Below are positions 51,561 through 62,473 of a stretch of 64,000 nt of DNA, piece after piece. The stretch lies in assembly GCA_002360945.1 (NCBI GenBank), contig DERO01000050.1, positions 1 through 64,000 of the forward strand. Reading direction: 5' to 3'. The notes under the pieces were generated by a model. That model was given only the letters and a program-made list of their open reading frames with translations, was not told where the DNA came from and ran no database searches. Source of the stretch: Leclercia adecarboxylata (GTDB lineage Bacteria; Pseudomonadota; Gammaproteobacteria; Enterobacterales; Enterobacteriaceae). The position numbers and the translations under genes were made by a program. Each line of letters opens with the position of its first letter. Position 1 is the first letter of the stretch.

Positions 51561-52415
51561 ATGAGCGAAAAAACCGTTAATCTTGGCAACAAAATCGTGC
51601 TCCCGGCCATCGGTCAGGGCACCTGGTACATGGGCGAAAAAGCGAGTCAGCGCCGGCAGGAAGTGGACGCCCTGCGGGCAGGCATTGAGCGCGGACTGAC
51701 GCTGATTGATACCGCCGAGATGTATGCCGACGGCGGCGCGGAAGAGGTGGTGGGAGAGGCGATCAAAGGTCTGCGCGACGAGGTGTTTCTGGTCTCCAAA
51801 GTCTACCCTTGGAATGCCGGGGGGCAAAAAGGCATTGCCGCCTGCGAAGCCAGCCTGCGCCGACTCGGCACCGAATATATCGACCTCTATCTGCTGCACT
51901 GGCGAGGGAATTTCTCCCTGGATGAGACCGTCCGGCTGATGGAGACGCTGCAACAGCAGGGCAAAATTGGCCGCTGGGGCGTATCGAACCTTGATTATGC
52001 GGATATGCAGGAGCTGTGGCAGGTGCCGGGTGGGCAGGCCTGTGCCGCCAATCAGGTACTGTATCATCTGGCCTCGCGCGGTATCGAATATGACCTGCTG
52101 CCCTGGTGTCAGCAGCAGTCGATGCCGGTGATGGCCTACTGCCCACTGGCGCAGGCCGGGCGGCTACGCACCGGGCTGTTTAATCATCCGGTGGTGAATA
52201 CGATAGCGCAGGAGTACCACGTCACGGCGGCGCAGGTGCTGCTGGCCTGGGTGATACGTCACCGAGGGGTCGTGGCTATCCCGAAAGCGTCATCCATTAA
52301 GCATGCGGAAGAGAACGCGGGCGCGCTGGGCATTTCACTCTCTGCGGAGACATTAAGCCAGCTGGATGCGGCCTTCCCTGCGCCGAAACAGAAAACGGCG
52401 TTAGACGTGGTGTGA
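51561..52415 (+). CDS. yeaE: Aldo/keto reductase YeaE
   Basis: 284 residues from ATG 51561 (GGAGAG upstream), same length as E. coli YeaE. TLIDTAEMYADG and FLVSKVYPWNAG carry the catalytic Asp/Tyr/Lys; NADPH-binding end RHRGVVAIPKASS. Reduces methylglyoxal in E. coli. Confidence 0.95.
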   Translation: MSEKTVNLGNKIVLPAIGQGTWYMGEKASQRRQEVDALRAGIERGLTLIDTAEMYADGGAEEVVGEAIKGLRDEVFLVSKVYPWNAGGQKGIAACEASLRRLGTEYIDLYLLHWRGNFSLDETVRLMETLQQQGKIGRWGVSNLDYADMQELWQVPGGQACAANQVLYHLASRGIEYDLLPWCQQQSMPVMAYCPLAQAGRLRTGLFNHPVVNTIAQEYHVTAAQVLLAWVIRHRGVVAIPKASSIKHAEENAGALGISLSAETLSQLDAAFPAPKQKTALDVV

Positions 52416-52427
52416 CGTGAACGTAAT

Positions 52428-52449
52428 GCCCTCTCCGTACAGAGAGGGC
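52428..52449 (+). terminator. Hairpin between yeaE and yeaD
   Basis: GCCCTCTC, six bases, GAGAGGGC between convergent genes; weak T run. Confidence 0.55.
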
Positions 52450-52461
52450 AAGGGGAGGGGA

Positions 52462-53346
52462 TTAACGCTTCACAATGTGAATGGTCTGTCCCAGACGGGA
52501 AGGTTTCTCTTCCGTCGCAGTCTGTGGTTCGCTGACACAGGCGGTTTCCACGCATACAAAGGTCTTATAGCCGTCATCCGGAACGTCACTCATGCTCACC
52601 GACAGGGCCGGGCCTGGGTTCCAGCCCACCACGTTGCTGTGATGGTGGTGAATCACTTCAATCGCGCGATTCAGCACGGTATCTTCAATAACGCTGCAGG
52701 CTTCCGGGTTCAGGTAGACGCGGTCGGTACGATCCGGGAAAGTCTGTGAACCATCGGTCAGTTTGCCCTCTTTCGCGTTGTCCACTTTGTCGATAAAGCT
52801 ATCGCCCAGGCCATTCACCGTGACGGCAGCGATATCGCCGACGTTGAAGTAGGTGTGCAGGGCAGAGGTGGTCTCGAATTCACCGTGCGCTTCCAGTTCG
52901 ATCTCGCAGGTTTTACCCAGCTTGAAACGGGCATACAGGGTGAAGTTGTGCGGCCACAGCTTGCGAGTCTCGTCATCGCTCTGCAGTTCAAAGGTCAGCA
53001 CCACGCCGGATTCATCTTCGTTGTGGGCCTTCAGCGTCCACGGCAGGTTACGGGCAAAACCGTGCGACGGCAGGCCCGGTTCGGTTGCCGGGCCAAACCA
53101 CGGCCAGCAGATCGGCACGCCGCCGCGGATCGCCGCCCCTTTTTTAAAGGAGGTGATGTCGCTCAGCCACAGCGCTTCCACTTCGCCTTCTGGCTGCCAG
53201 GAGAGCAGATGCGCGCCCTGCAGGGCAACAGACGCCTGTACCTGCGGATGCTCAACCACGATGACTTCAACATCGTCAATCTGGCGGCGGGAAAGCACAG
53301 GGGTAAGCTGTTCGACTACCGGAAGTGCAAAAATTGTTTTTATCAT
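52462..53346 (-). CDS. yeaD: Glucose-6-phosphate 1-epimerase YeaD
   Basis: 294 residues from MIKTIFALPVVEQL, as in E. coli. Galactose-mutarotase fold with GAHLLSWQPEG, HTYFNVGDIA, and NPGPALSVSMSDVPDDGYKT. Interconverts hexose-6-phosphate anomers; follows gapA. Confidence 0.93.
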   Translation of the reverse strand: MIKTIFALPVVEQLTPVLSRRQIDDVEVIVVEHPQVQASVALQGAHLLSWQPEGEVEALWLSDITSFKKGAAIRGGVPICWPWFGPATEPGLPSHGFARNLPWTLKAHNEDESGVVLTFELQSDDETRKLWPHNFTLYARFKLGKTCEIELEAHGEFETTSALHTYFNVGDIAAVTVNGLGDSFIDKVDNAKEGKLTDGSQTFPDRTDRVYLNPEACSVIEDTVLNRAIEVIHHHHSNVVGWNPGPALSVSMSDVPDDGYKTFVCVETACVSEPQTATEEKPSRLGQTIHIVKR

Positions 53347-53373
53347 TACGCAATCCTCTGTCTCTAATGCCAT

Positions 53374-53401
53374 AAAAAAAGGCGACCGAGGTCGCCTTTT
53401 T
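53374..53401 (-). terminator. gapA terminator
   Basis: Minus-strand GGCGACC, TC, GGTCGCC with seven U. Confidence 0.9.
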
Positions 53402-53422
53402 GGATCAGTTTCTCATCTCAAC

Positions 53423-54430
<1,008 letters not shown>

Positions 54431-54759
54431 CTATTTGTTAGTGAATAAAAGGTTGCGTGTAAAATTACAAAAACCTTACGCAGCGTCAAGCGGAATCGTG
54501 TCAATCATTGCGACAAATCAATCCTTAGCACTACCTTTGCTCGATTGACCCACCTCACATTCCCTTGGAGCTAGCACCCATATGGGGCCTGCGCACGGAA
54601 TTTTAAAGGGCTGACCACATAAAAACGTGGAGTAGATCACATTTGTCTGCGCACCTCTACGCAACGAGTAAGTTTAGATCAAAAGTTCATACTTCAGTGT
54701 TAATGTTTTGTTAGAATCGAGGGTAAAAGTTGTCTGTTTCAACTGCGAGATGTAAGCCT

Positions 54760-55173
54760 ATGTCGAATCAACAAAACCCCGATGAACTGAAAAAAAACCT
54801 CACCGAAATGCAGTTCTACGTGACGCAAAACCACGGGACGGAACCGCCGTTTACCGGGCGTCTGCTGCATAACAAGCGCGATGGTGTCTACCATTGTCTG
54901 GTGTGTGACGCTGCGCTGTTCAACTCCCAGAGTAAATACGATTCTGGCTGCGGCTGGCCGAGCTTTTATGAACCGGTGAGTGAAGAGGCGATTCATTATC
55001 TGAAGGACTTCACACACGGTATGGAGCGCATTGAGATTCGCTGTGGAAACTGTGACGCGCATCTCGGTCACGTCTTCCCGGACGGTCCTCAGCCAACGGG
55101 CGAACGTTTCTGCGTTAATTCCGCCTCATTAAGCTTCACCGACGACCAGAATGGCGACCAGACGAAAGGCTGA
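54760..55173 (+). CDS. msrB: Methionine-R-sulfoxide reductase B
   Basis: 137 residues from ATG 54760. Zinc cysteines CLVCD and CGNCD, catalytic cysteine in [21 protein letters not shown] motif. Repairs oxidised methionine with thioredoxin. Same place as in E. coli. Confidence 0.97.
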   Translation: MSNQQNPDELKKNLTEMQFYVTQNHGTEPPFTGRLLHNKRDGVYHCLVCDAALFNSQSKYDSGCGWPSFYEPVSEEAIHYLKDFTHGMERIEIRCGNCDAHLGHVFPDGPQPTGERFCVNSASLSFTDDQNGDQTKG

Positions 55174-55215
55174 AAAATCGATTCAGCAAATTATTCCTTC
55201 GGAGCCCGATTTAAC

Positions 55216-55494
55216 ATGAATATTGAAGAGATGATTAACGGCATGACGCCGGATGTTTATCAGCGTCTGGTCACCGCGGTCGAGCTGGGGAAATGGGCCG
55301 ATGGCGTGGCGTTGACCGCTGAGCAAAAAGAGAATTGCCTGCAGTTAGTAATGCTATGGCAGGCGCGCAACAACACCGACGCGCAGCACATGACCATCGA
55401 CACCCAGGGTCAGATGGTGATGAAGAGTAAGCAGCAGCTGAAAGAGGATTTTGGTATCGCGCCGAAATCGATCGCAACGCTGAAAATGCAGTAA
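55216..55494 (+). CDS. yeaC: DUF1315 protein YeaC
   Basis: 92 residues, MNIEEMINGMTPDVYQRLVT, TLKMQ end. Small helical protein, function unknown, downstream of msrB in E. coli also. Confidence 0.93.
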   Translation: MNIEEMINGMTPDVYQRLVTAVELGKWADGVALTAEQKENCLQLVMLWQARNNTDAQHMTIDTQGQMVMKSKQQLKEDFGIAPKSIATLKMQ

Positions 55495-55507
55495 GCCTGA
55501 CGATTAA

Positions 55508-55538
55508 AGCCCTCTCCCAGCGGGAGAGGGCTCATTTT
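55508..55538. terminator. Terminator between yeaC and chitinase
   Basis: AGCCCTCTCCC, AGC, GGGAGAGGGCT, then CATTTTTA; serves convergent genes. Confidence 0.8.
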
Positions 55539-56788
55539 TACTTAATCCCCAGCGACTCGGCGAGCTGCTTCGCCAGCTGGTTGTTGTCATCCGCGCCGTA
55601 CTCCCAGAACATCGCCCCGGCCAGCCCTTTCTCTTTAATGTACTCCGCCTTGATCGCCACCGACCGCGGGTTCTCGTACGACAGAGCAAACAGTGCCTTG
55701 CCATCGTCACCTTTCACCGACAGCCACGGCACCTGGGCCTGATCGTCCCACTGCTCGGTAAAGCGTTTCTGCGGATCGTTCAAAAACGTCTTCACGATAT
55801 CGTTGTACTTCACGTAGGTGTCTTTGGTCAGGTCGTAGCCCAGCGATTTGAACAGGTCGATCTGCTGCGCGCTGAAGTAGGGCTGGGTCGCGGGATTTTT
55901 CTGTGCATCCGTTTTGCTCCAGTCGATGCCCGGCTCCACGGCGCGCTTGGGCACGCGGCCATAGAAGCCGATGCCGAGGTTCATCTGCTGCGGCTTCAGC
56001 CCGGCGGCCAGATAGTTGTTGACCACGAAGTCCACGCTGTATTTATCCGCCGCGGCCACGGTCGGCCAGGCGCTGGAGTCATACAGGTTGGCGTTAAAGT
56101 ACTGGGTGCCGTACGCCATGTCGTAGGTCATCAGGTTGATGTAATCGAGCAGCGGCGCAACCGCCTTCACGTCGACCCAGCTTTTCGGACTTTCTGCATT
56201 GGCGCCCACCGCGATGGTCACCAGCTTTTTATTCCCGAACGCAGTACGTAGCTCCTTCAGCAGGGCGGTAAAGTTATCCCGATCCGCGGGCATGCTGGCG
56301 ACCAGCCCCCATGCGCCGTTAACCGGGTATTCCCAGTCGAGATCGATCCCGTCCAGCCCGTATTTTTCAACGATTGCCTGTGCGGAACGAATGAACACCG
56401 CGCGGGTTTCCGGGCTGGATGCCGCCCCCGAGAAGCCACGTGCGCCCCAGCCGCCCACGGAGAGCAGGACCTTAAGGTCAGGGTTTTGTTTGCGCAGGAC
56501 AGGCAGCAGGGCCAGATCGGCGGCGACTTTCGGGGAGAGCCAGATCTGGTGCAGTTTGCTCGGATCTTTTAGCGCCGGGTTGGTTTCGTCTTTCTCGTCG
56601 TTGTAGATCAGGCCGAAGGAGTAGTTCAGGTGGGTGATCTGGCGCACGTCGAGTTTGTTGATATCTCCGCCTGGCCCGGCGGTGACGTCGCCGCCCCCGT
56701 TAAAATAGCCCACCGACATCAGGGAGCTGGCGGAAGCCACGGACGCGCAAAGCAGGGGTAAGGCTGCCAGCAAGGGCAAATGTTTCAT
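55538..56788 (-). CDS. Secreted GH18 chitinase
   Basis: 416 residues with signal peptide MKHLPLLAALPLLCASVASA. GH18 barrel: LLSVGGWGARGFSGAASS and active site DGIDLDWEYP at 146-155 (proton donor E153), MTYDMAYG later, C-terminal GAMFWEYGAD. No chitin-binding domain. Inserted between yeaC and pncA relative to E. coli, with its own upstream region and flanked by a terminator and a BIME. Confidence 0.9.
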   Translation of the reverse strand: MKHLPLLAALPLLCASVASASSLMSVGYFNGGGDVTAGPGGDINKLDVRQITHLNYSFGLIYNDEKDETNPALKDPSKLHQIWLSPKVAADLALLPVLRKQNPDLKVLLSVGGWGARGFSGAASSPETRAVFIRSAQAIVEKYGLDGIDLDWEYPVNGAWGLVASMPADRDNFTALLKELRTAFGNKKLVTIAVGANAESPKSWVDVKAVAPLLDYINLMTYDMAYGTQYFNANLYDSSAWPTVAAADKYSVDFVVNNYLAAGLKPQQMNLGIGFYGRVPKRAVEPGIDWSKTDAQKNPATQPYFSAQQIDLFKSLGYDLTKDTYVKYNDIVKTFLNDPQKRFTEQWDDQAQVPWLSVKGDDGKALFALSYENPRSVAIKAEYIKEKGLAGAMFWEYGADDNNQLAKQLAESLGIK

Positions 56789-56928
56789 AGCAATTCCTCT
56801 TCAATTTTGACGGTAAAAAAACAAGCACGCCACGTAAGGGCGTGGCGAAAAAAGTGCCAAAAAAGAATAGCATTGCCGCCTCGCTGAGAGTGCGAGGGAG
56901 TTCACCTTATGGGACTAATGGGAATTTT

Positions 56929-56998
56929 GCCCGGCGGCGCTACGCTTGCACGGGCCTACGGGTTTTGTAGGCCGGGTAAGCGTCAGCGCCACCCGGCA
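56929..56998. repeat. REP/BIME between chitinase and pncA
   Basis: Inverted REP units GCCCGGCGGCGCTACGC to GGGCCTACGG and TGTAGGCCGGGTAAGC to CACCCGGCA. Confidence 0.88.
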
Positions 56999-57008
56999 CA
57001 AAGGCGCA

Positions 57009-57650
57009 CTACGCCTGGGTTTCCTGCCAGTCCGCCAGCGTATACAAGGTGGCACCTTCCGCCGCCATATCCATAAACGCCTGGGCGCTGTCCTGGCGCT
57101 GAATGTTCACCCCGCGACAGCCGTCGGTGATCACGTTCACCCGGTAGCCCAGCTGCAGCGCATCCAGCACGGTGAATTTGACGCAGTAATCGGTCGCCAG
57201 GCCCATCACAATCAGCTCCACGATTTCGTGATGGCGCAGCCACTGATCCAGCCCGGTTTTCTGCCGGTGGCCGTTATCAAAGAAGGCGCTGTAGCTGTCG
57301 ATCCTGGGGTTTTCTCCTTTCTGAAAGATGGCGTCAATGGCTTTGCCGTTGAGCAGAGGATGCAGTTCTGCGCCTTCGGTGTGCTGCACACAGTGATCGG
57401 GCCAGAAGGTTTGCGGCAGACCGTCCAGCTCGCCCTGAGTGAAGGGCTCGACGTTGTGCTGGCTGGCAAAGCTGCCGTGATCTGCCGGATGCCAGTCCTG
57501 GCTGGCCACCACCGCCTCGCCGCGGGCTTTACACCACTCAATCAGAGCGTTGGCGATGTCCACCGTGCTGTCGCCTTCGGCCACTGCCAGCGCGCCGCCC
57601 GCGCAAAAGTCATTCTGTAAATCCACCAGTAACAGGGCACGTTGTTTCAT
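57009..57650 (-). CDS. pncA: Nicotinamidase PncA
   Basis: 213 residues, LLLVDLQNDFCAGGAL (catalytic Asp), metal ligands DWHPADHGSF, nucleophile cysteine in GLATDYCVKFT. Converts nicotinamide to nicotinate in NAD salvage. Ten bases downstream of ansA, one operon as in E. coli. Confidence 0.96.
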   Translation of the reverse strand: MKQRALLLVDLQNDFCAGGALAVAEGDSTVDIANALIEWCKARGEAVVASQDWHPADHGSFASQHNVEPFTQGELDGLPQTFWPDHCVQHTEGAELHPLLNGKAIDAIFQKGENPRIDSYSAFFDNGHRQKTGLDQWLRHHEIVELIVMGLATDYCVKFTVLDALQLGYRVNVITDGCRGVNIQRQDSAQAFMDMAAEGATLYTLADWQETQA

Positions 57651-57659
57651 GCTTACTCC

Positions 57660-58676
57660 TTATTCGTCTGGCGTCAGTTCGCCACGCAGATTTTGCATCA
57701 TCGCCGTGCGAATCGACTGCACATCCAGATCCTGACTCAGTAAGTAGTGAAGTTTAGTCAGGGTGGCTTCTACCGTCATATCGAATCCGCTCACAACTCC
57801 CGCTTGCGCCAGGGCGTTACCAGTGGCATAGCCGCCCATATTCACCTTGCCGGACATGCACTGGGTCAGGTTTACCACCACGATGCCGCGGTTGCTGGCT
57901 TCCTGAAGCTCCTTCAGGAACTCGCCGTTTTGCGGGGCGTTGCCCACGCCGTAAGAACGCAGGATCAGCGCTTTTACCGGCTGCCGCAGGAAGTTACGCA
58001 CCACATCGGCAGAGATACCCGGATAAATGGTCACCACGCCAATCGGCTGTGGCGTAATCGGATGCACCACAAGCTCGCCGGAGGTATGCGGTGCCGGAGG
58101 CGTACCGAGGCGGCGGATATGGATCCCGGCCTCCAGCAGCGGCGAGAGGTTCGGTGAGGCAAAGGCATCAAAGCCGTCGGCATGGGCTTTGGTGGTGCGG
58201 TTGCCGCGATACAGCCGGTTGTTGAAGAACAGGCTCACTTCGTTAATCGGGAAGTTGGCCGCCACGTATAGGGAGTTCAACAGGTTGATCTGCCCGTCGG
58301 AACGCAGCTCCGCCAGCGGGATCTGCGACCCGGTGACGATCACCGGTTTGCTGAGGTTTTCCAGCATGAAGGAGAGCGCCGAGGCGGTGAACGCCATGGT
58401 GTCGGTGCCGTGCAGGATCACGAAGCCATCATACTGGTCGTAATGGGCCTTGATGTCGTCGGCGATATGCTGCCAGTCTTCCGGGGTCATATCGGAAGAG
58501 TCCATCAGCGGATCGTACTCGTGAATGGTGAAGTCCGGCATCTCCGGGCGATGGAACTCCGGCATTAACGCCAGCTGGCGCTGCAGGTGGCCCGAAACCG
58601 GGATATAGCCATTTTCCGAGCGCTGCATTCCGATGGTACCGCCGGTATAGGCCACATAGATTGATTTCTTTTGCAT
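57660..58676 (-). CDS. ansA: L-asparaginase I (cytosolic)
   Basis: 338 residues, first threonine motif AYTGGTIGMQ, second GFVILHGTDTMAFTASAL. No signal peptide, hence the cytosolic type I enzyme. Operon with pncA. Confidence 0.97.
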   Translation of the reverse strand: MQKKSIYVAYTGGTIGMQRSENGYIPVSGHLQRQLALMPEFHRPEMPDFTIHEYDPLMDSSDMTPEDWQHIADDIKAHYDQYDGFVILHGTDTMAFTASALSFMLENLSKPVIVTGSQIPLAELRSDGQINLLNSLYVAANFPINEVSLFFNNRLYRGNRTTKAHADGFDAFASPNLSPLLEAGIHIRRLGTPPAPHTSGELVVHPITPQPIGVVTIYPGISADVVRNFLRQPVKALILRSYGVGNAPQNGEFLKELQEASNRGIVVVNLTQCMSGKVNMGGYATGNALAQAGVVSGFDMTVEATLTKLHYLLSQDLDVQSIRTAMMQNLRGELTPDE

Positions 58677-58700
58677 GATGTAATGTTCTTAGGCTTCAAA

Positions 58701-58730
58701 GAAAAATCCCCTCTTCGCAGAAGAGGGGAT
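58701..58730 (-). terminator. sppA terminator
   Basis: Minus-strand ATCCCCTCTT, five bases, AAGAGGGGAT with U run, just after the sppA stop. Confidence 0.8.
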
Positions 58731-58735
58731 GGGGA

Positions 58736-60592
58736 TTAACGTACGTTAGCGCAGGTGAGGCAGAACGCGTAGCGGTTTTGCGGATCGTTAAAGGCGGCCA
58801 GCTTGTCGCCCTCCGCTTTCACCGCCTTCGCCGCCGTGGCAACCGGCGCCGGCAGATAGGCCTGCAGCGCGTCCGGCAACATGGCTTTGACCGAGCCGGA
58901 GAAGCTGTCCATCACCATATCGAAGAAGGTCGGCTCATCCTGATAGAAGTCGATATGCCACTGCTTCAGCTTCGCCAGTTCGGCGGCCTTGGCCACGGCG
59001 TCATCGAAATCGCCCAGGTTATCCACCAGCCCGTTGGATTTCGCATCCTGGCCGGTCCAGACGTGACCCTGGGCGATCTGGTCGATCTGCGCCGGGGTCT
59101 GCTTGCGGGAGTCCGCCACCAGGGTGATGAAGCGCTTATAGCCGTTCTCAATGCTTAGCTGCATCATCTGCGACACTTCCGGCGGCAGCGCTTTGGTAAT
59201 GGCGACATCCGCCAGCGGCGAAGTTGCCACACCGTCGGTGTGCACGCCCAGATAGTCGAGGCTGTTCTCTACGGTGTTAATCACGCCGAAGATACCGATA
59301 GAGCCGGTCAGGGTGCTCGGGTTGGCCACGATATAGTTCGCCGGGGTCGAGATCCAGTAACCCCCGGATGCCGCCATCCCGCCCATGGAGACCACCACCG
59401 GTTTACCGGCGGCGCGGGCTGCTGACAGTTCCGCGCGGATCACTTCCGAGGCGCTGACGCTGCCGCCCGGGCTGTTAACCCGCAGGACAATGGCTTTCAC
59501 TTTCGGGTCGAGACGCGCGTCGCGGATCTGTGAGGCGGTAGTATCGCCACCGACGTTGCCCGGCGTCTCTTCGCCATCCATGATCGCCCCGTTCGCGAAG
59601 ACCACGGCGATGCTGTCGCCGGTATCGGCCGGTTTTTTCGGCTGATAGTCATAGAAGCTGACGGCGCTGAAGTTCTTGTCCTCTTTGCTCCAGCCGAACT
59701 GCCTGGTCAGGGACTTTTCAATCTCGGCGCTGGAGCCCAGGGCATCCACCAGCTTGTTGTCGAGGGCATATTTCGCGGTATCGCCATCGACTTTACGCAG
59801 CCCGTCCAGCACGCCCTGCGCACCCGGGAAGACCTGCTCCGGGGTGATCTGACGGTTGGCGGCGACGGTGGCGAGATAGTGCTGCCACAGTTCGCCGATC
59901 CAGCGGCTGTCCGCCTCGCGGGCGGCAGGGGACATATCGTCGCGGATAAACGGCTCAACGGCCGATTTGTACGTCCCGACGCGGAACACGTGGGTGGTGA
60001 CTTTCAACTTATCGAGCAGCGATTTGTAATAGAGGCCATTGGTGGCGAAACCGTGCAGATCGACGGTGCCCTGCGGCGAGAGCCACACTTTATTGGCAAA
60101 GCTTGCCAGATAGTACTGCCCCTGACTGTAGTTATCGCCCACCGCAATCACCGGTTTGCCGCTGTCGCGGAACTCGCGCAGCGCTTTCCCGATGTACTGC
60201 ATGGACGGCTGATCCGCCCCGGCGAAGTTCTTCAGATCCAGCACGATGCCGGTAATGTTGCGATCGTCCTTCGCCTGACGAATAGCGTCGACGATATCGA
60301 ACAGCGAGTTTTCCTGCAGACGGTCGCTGCTGGCCCCAAACAGCTGGCGGCCGATCACGCCGAGACGGTTGCTGGTGGACGGTTTATCCACCACCACACC
60401 GGCGATATCCAGCAGCAGCGCGCCGCGACCGGCGCTCTGGGCCTGGCTGGTGGCGCTGAGGTGCATCCAGACACCCACACAAACCATCAGAATAAGGATG
60501 AAGAAGATATTCATCACCAGGTTGCGGACGAAATTGAGCAGTCGCCACGTCCATTTAAAAAAGCCGGCAAACAGTCGCCAGAGGGTTCGCAT
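58736..60592 (-). CDS. sppA: Signal peptide peptidase A (protease IV)
   Basis: 618 residues, N-terminal membrane anchor ([20 protein letters not shown]), tandem S49 domains; catalytic lysine in [10 protein letters not shown] and serine in [14 protein letters not shown]. Degrades cleaved signal peptides. Divergent from ydjA. Confidence 0.97.
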   Translation of the reverse strand: MRTLWRLFAGFFKWTWRLLNFVRNLVMNIFFILILMVCVGVWMHLSATSQAQSAGRGALLLDIAGVVVDKPSTSNRLGVIGRQLFGASSDRLQENSLFDIVDAIRQAKDDRNITGIVLDLKNFAGADQPSMQYIGKALREFRDSGKPVIAVGDNYSQGQYYLASFANKVWLSPQGTVDLHGFATNGLYYKSLLDKLKVTTHVFRVGTYKSAVEPFIRDDMSPAAREADSRWIGELWQHYLATVAANRQITPEQVFPGAQGVLDGLRKVDGDTAKYALDNKLVDALGSSAEIEKSLTRQFGWSKEDKNFSAVSFYDYQPKKPADTGDSIAVVFANGAIMDGEETPGNVGGDTTASQIRDARLDPKVKAIVLRVNSPGGSVSASEVIRAELSAARAAGKPVVVSMGGMAASGGYWISTPANYIVANPSTLTGSIGIFGVINTVENSLDYLGVHTDGVATSPLADVAITKALPPEVSQMMQLSIENGYKRFITLVADSRKQTPAQIDQIAQGHVWTGQDAKSNGLVDNLGDFDDAVAKAAELAKLKQWHIDFYQDEPTFFDMVMDSFSGSVKAMLPDALQAYLPAPVATAAKAVKAEGDKLAAFNDPQNRYAFCLTCANVR

Positions 60593-60756
60593 GTATTCTC
60601 CCTGTCCAGATAATTACCTTCCCGTCGCCACTGGACGGTGTTGTCGGGCTATCGTAATGACCCGACCGCCACTTGTCAGCAGGAATCGCCTGCCACGCTG
60701 TAACAAAATCTGCCGTCGTGTTAATTTTGAGTAAATTTCAAGACAGGAGTAACCCC

Positions 60757-61308
60757 ATGGATGCACTCGAACTGCTTGTTAACCGTCGAAGCGCGTCGCG
60801 TCTGGCGGAGCCCGCTCCGGCAGGCGAACAGCTGGACAACATTCTTCGCGCCGGAATGCGCGCCCCGGATCACGGCACCTTACAGCCGTGGCACTTCTTT
60901 ATCATCGAAGGGGAAGGGCGCGATCGCTTCAGCACCCTGCTGGAGAAAGGGGCCGTGGCCGCCGGGCAGGATGACAAGGCGATTGAAAAAGCCCGCAACG
61001 CGCCGTTCCGCGCGCCGATGATTATCGCCGTGGTCGCTAAATGCCAGCCGCAGCACAAGGTGCCGGTATGGGAGCAGGAGATGTCTGCCGGCTGTGCGGT
61101 CATGGCGATGCAAATGGCCGCTGTCGCCCAGGGCTACAATGGTATCTGGCGCAGCGGCGCGTTAACCGACAGCCCGGTGGTCCGTGAAGGACTTGACTGC
61201 GGCGCACACGACAAAATCGTCGGATTCCTCTATCTGGGTACCCCGCAACTGAAAGCCTCGACCACCGTCTCCGTGCCCGACGCCACGCCGTTCGTCACCC
61301 GTTTCTGA
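60757..61308 (+). CDS. ydjA: Nitroreductase-family protein YdjA
   Basis: 183 residues from [16 protein letters not shown] (CAGGAG upstream). FMN-binding nitroreductase fold; among the smallest of the family. Precedes selD as in E. coli. Substrate unclear. Confidence 0.95.
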   Translation: MDALELLVNRRSASRLAEPAPAGEQLDNILRAGMRAPDHGTLQPWHFFIIEGEGRDRFSTLLEKGAVAAGQDDKAIEKARNAPFRAPMIIAVVAKCQPQHKVPVWEQEMSAGCAVMAMQMAAVAQGYNGIWRSGALTDSPVVREGLDCGAHDKIVGFLYLGTPQLKASTTVSVPDATPFVTRF

Positions 61309-61425
61309 TCGATTGCACAAAAACTGTCTGGATCCTGAACAACTGCAGCAGAATTCAGACAGTCATACTTATCACTTAATGGAATGAGCGCTAACATAGT
61401 GCAATTGTAATGAAAGGAGATTGTC

Positions 61426-62469
61426 ATGAGCGAGCAAGCCATTCGTTTGACGCAATACAGCCATGGAGCCGGTTGCGGTTGTAAAATTTCCCCCAAAGTG
61501 CTGGAAACCATTCTGCATAGCGAGCAGGCGAAGTTTGTCGACCCGAACCTGCTTGTGGGTAACGAAACCCGCGACGATGCCGCAGTCTACGATTTAGGCA
61601 ACGGGACCAGCATCATCAGCACCACCGATTTCTTTATGCCGATCGTCGACAACCCGTACGACTTCGGACGCATAGCCGCCACCAACGCCATTAGCGACAT
61701 CTTTGCCATGGGCGGTAAGCCGATCATGGCGATTGCGATCCTCGGCTGGCCGATCAACACCCTGGCCCCGGAGATCGCCCGCGAGGTGATCGAAGGCGGG
61801 CGCTTTGCCTGCCAGCAGGCGGGGATCGCTCTGGCCGGCGGCCACTCCATTGATGCCCCGGAGCCGATTTTCGGCCTGGCGGTGACCGGCGTGGTACCGA
61901 CCGAGCGCGTGAAACGCAACAGCACCGCCGAGGCGGGCTGCAAGCTGTTCCTCACCAAGCCGCTGGGCATTGGCGTGCTCACCACCGCCGAGAAAAAATC
62001 CCTGCTGCAGCCGGAACACAAAGGGCTGGCGACGGAGGTGATGTGCCAGATGAACCTCGCCGGTGCCGCTTTTGCCAACATCGACGGCGTGAAGGCGATG
62101 ACCGACGTCACCGGCTTTGGCCTGTTGGGCCACCTGAGCGAAGTGTGCCAGGGCGCGGGCGTGCAGGCCCAGGTCTGGTATCAGGACGTGCCGAAGCTGC
62201 CGGGCGTTGAAGACTACATTGCCCAGGGTGCGGTGCCGGGCGGCACCCAGCGTAACTTCGCCAGCTACGGTCACCTGATGGGCGAGATGCCTGCCGAGTG
62301 GCGCGATCTGCTGTGCGATCCGCAGACCTCCGGCGGCCTGCTGCTGGCGGTGACCCCGGAGGCCGAGGCCGAAGTCCAGGCGACTGCCGCGGAGTTTGGT
62401 ATCACCCTGACCGCCATCGGCGAGCTGGTAACCGCACGCGGTGGCCGTCCGATGATTGAGATCCGTTAA
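61426..62469 (+). CDS. selD: Selenophosphate synthetase SelD
   Basis: 347 residues, [10 protein letters not shown] carries catalytic C17 and K20; ATP-binding [17 protein letters not shown]. Makes selenophosphate for selenocysteine and seleno-tRNA. AAAGGAG upstream; topB follows after four bases. Confidence 0.97.
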   Translation: MSEQAIRLTQYSHGAGCGCKISPKVLETILHSEQAKFVDPNLLVGNETRDDAAVYDLGNGTSIISTTDFFMPIVDNPYDFGRIAATNAISDIFAMGGKPIMAIAILGWPINTLAPEIAREVIEGGRFACQQAGIALAGGHSIDAPEPIFGLAVTGVVPTERVKRNSTAEAGCKLFLTKPLGIGVLTTAEKKSLLQPEHKGLATEVMCQMNLAGAAFANIDGVKAMTDVTGFGLLGHLSEVCQGAGVQAQVWYQDVPKLPGVEDYIAQGAVPGGTQRNFASYGHLMGEMPAEWRDLLCDPQTSGGLLLAVTPEAEAEVQATAAEFGITLTAIGELVTARGGRPMIEIR

Positions 62470-62473
62470 TTCA

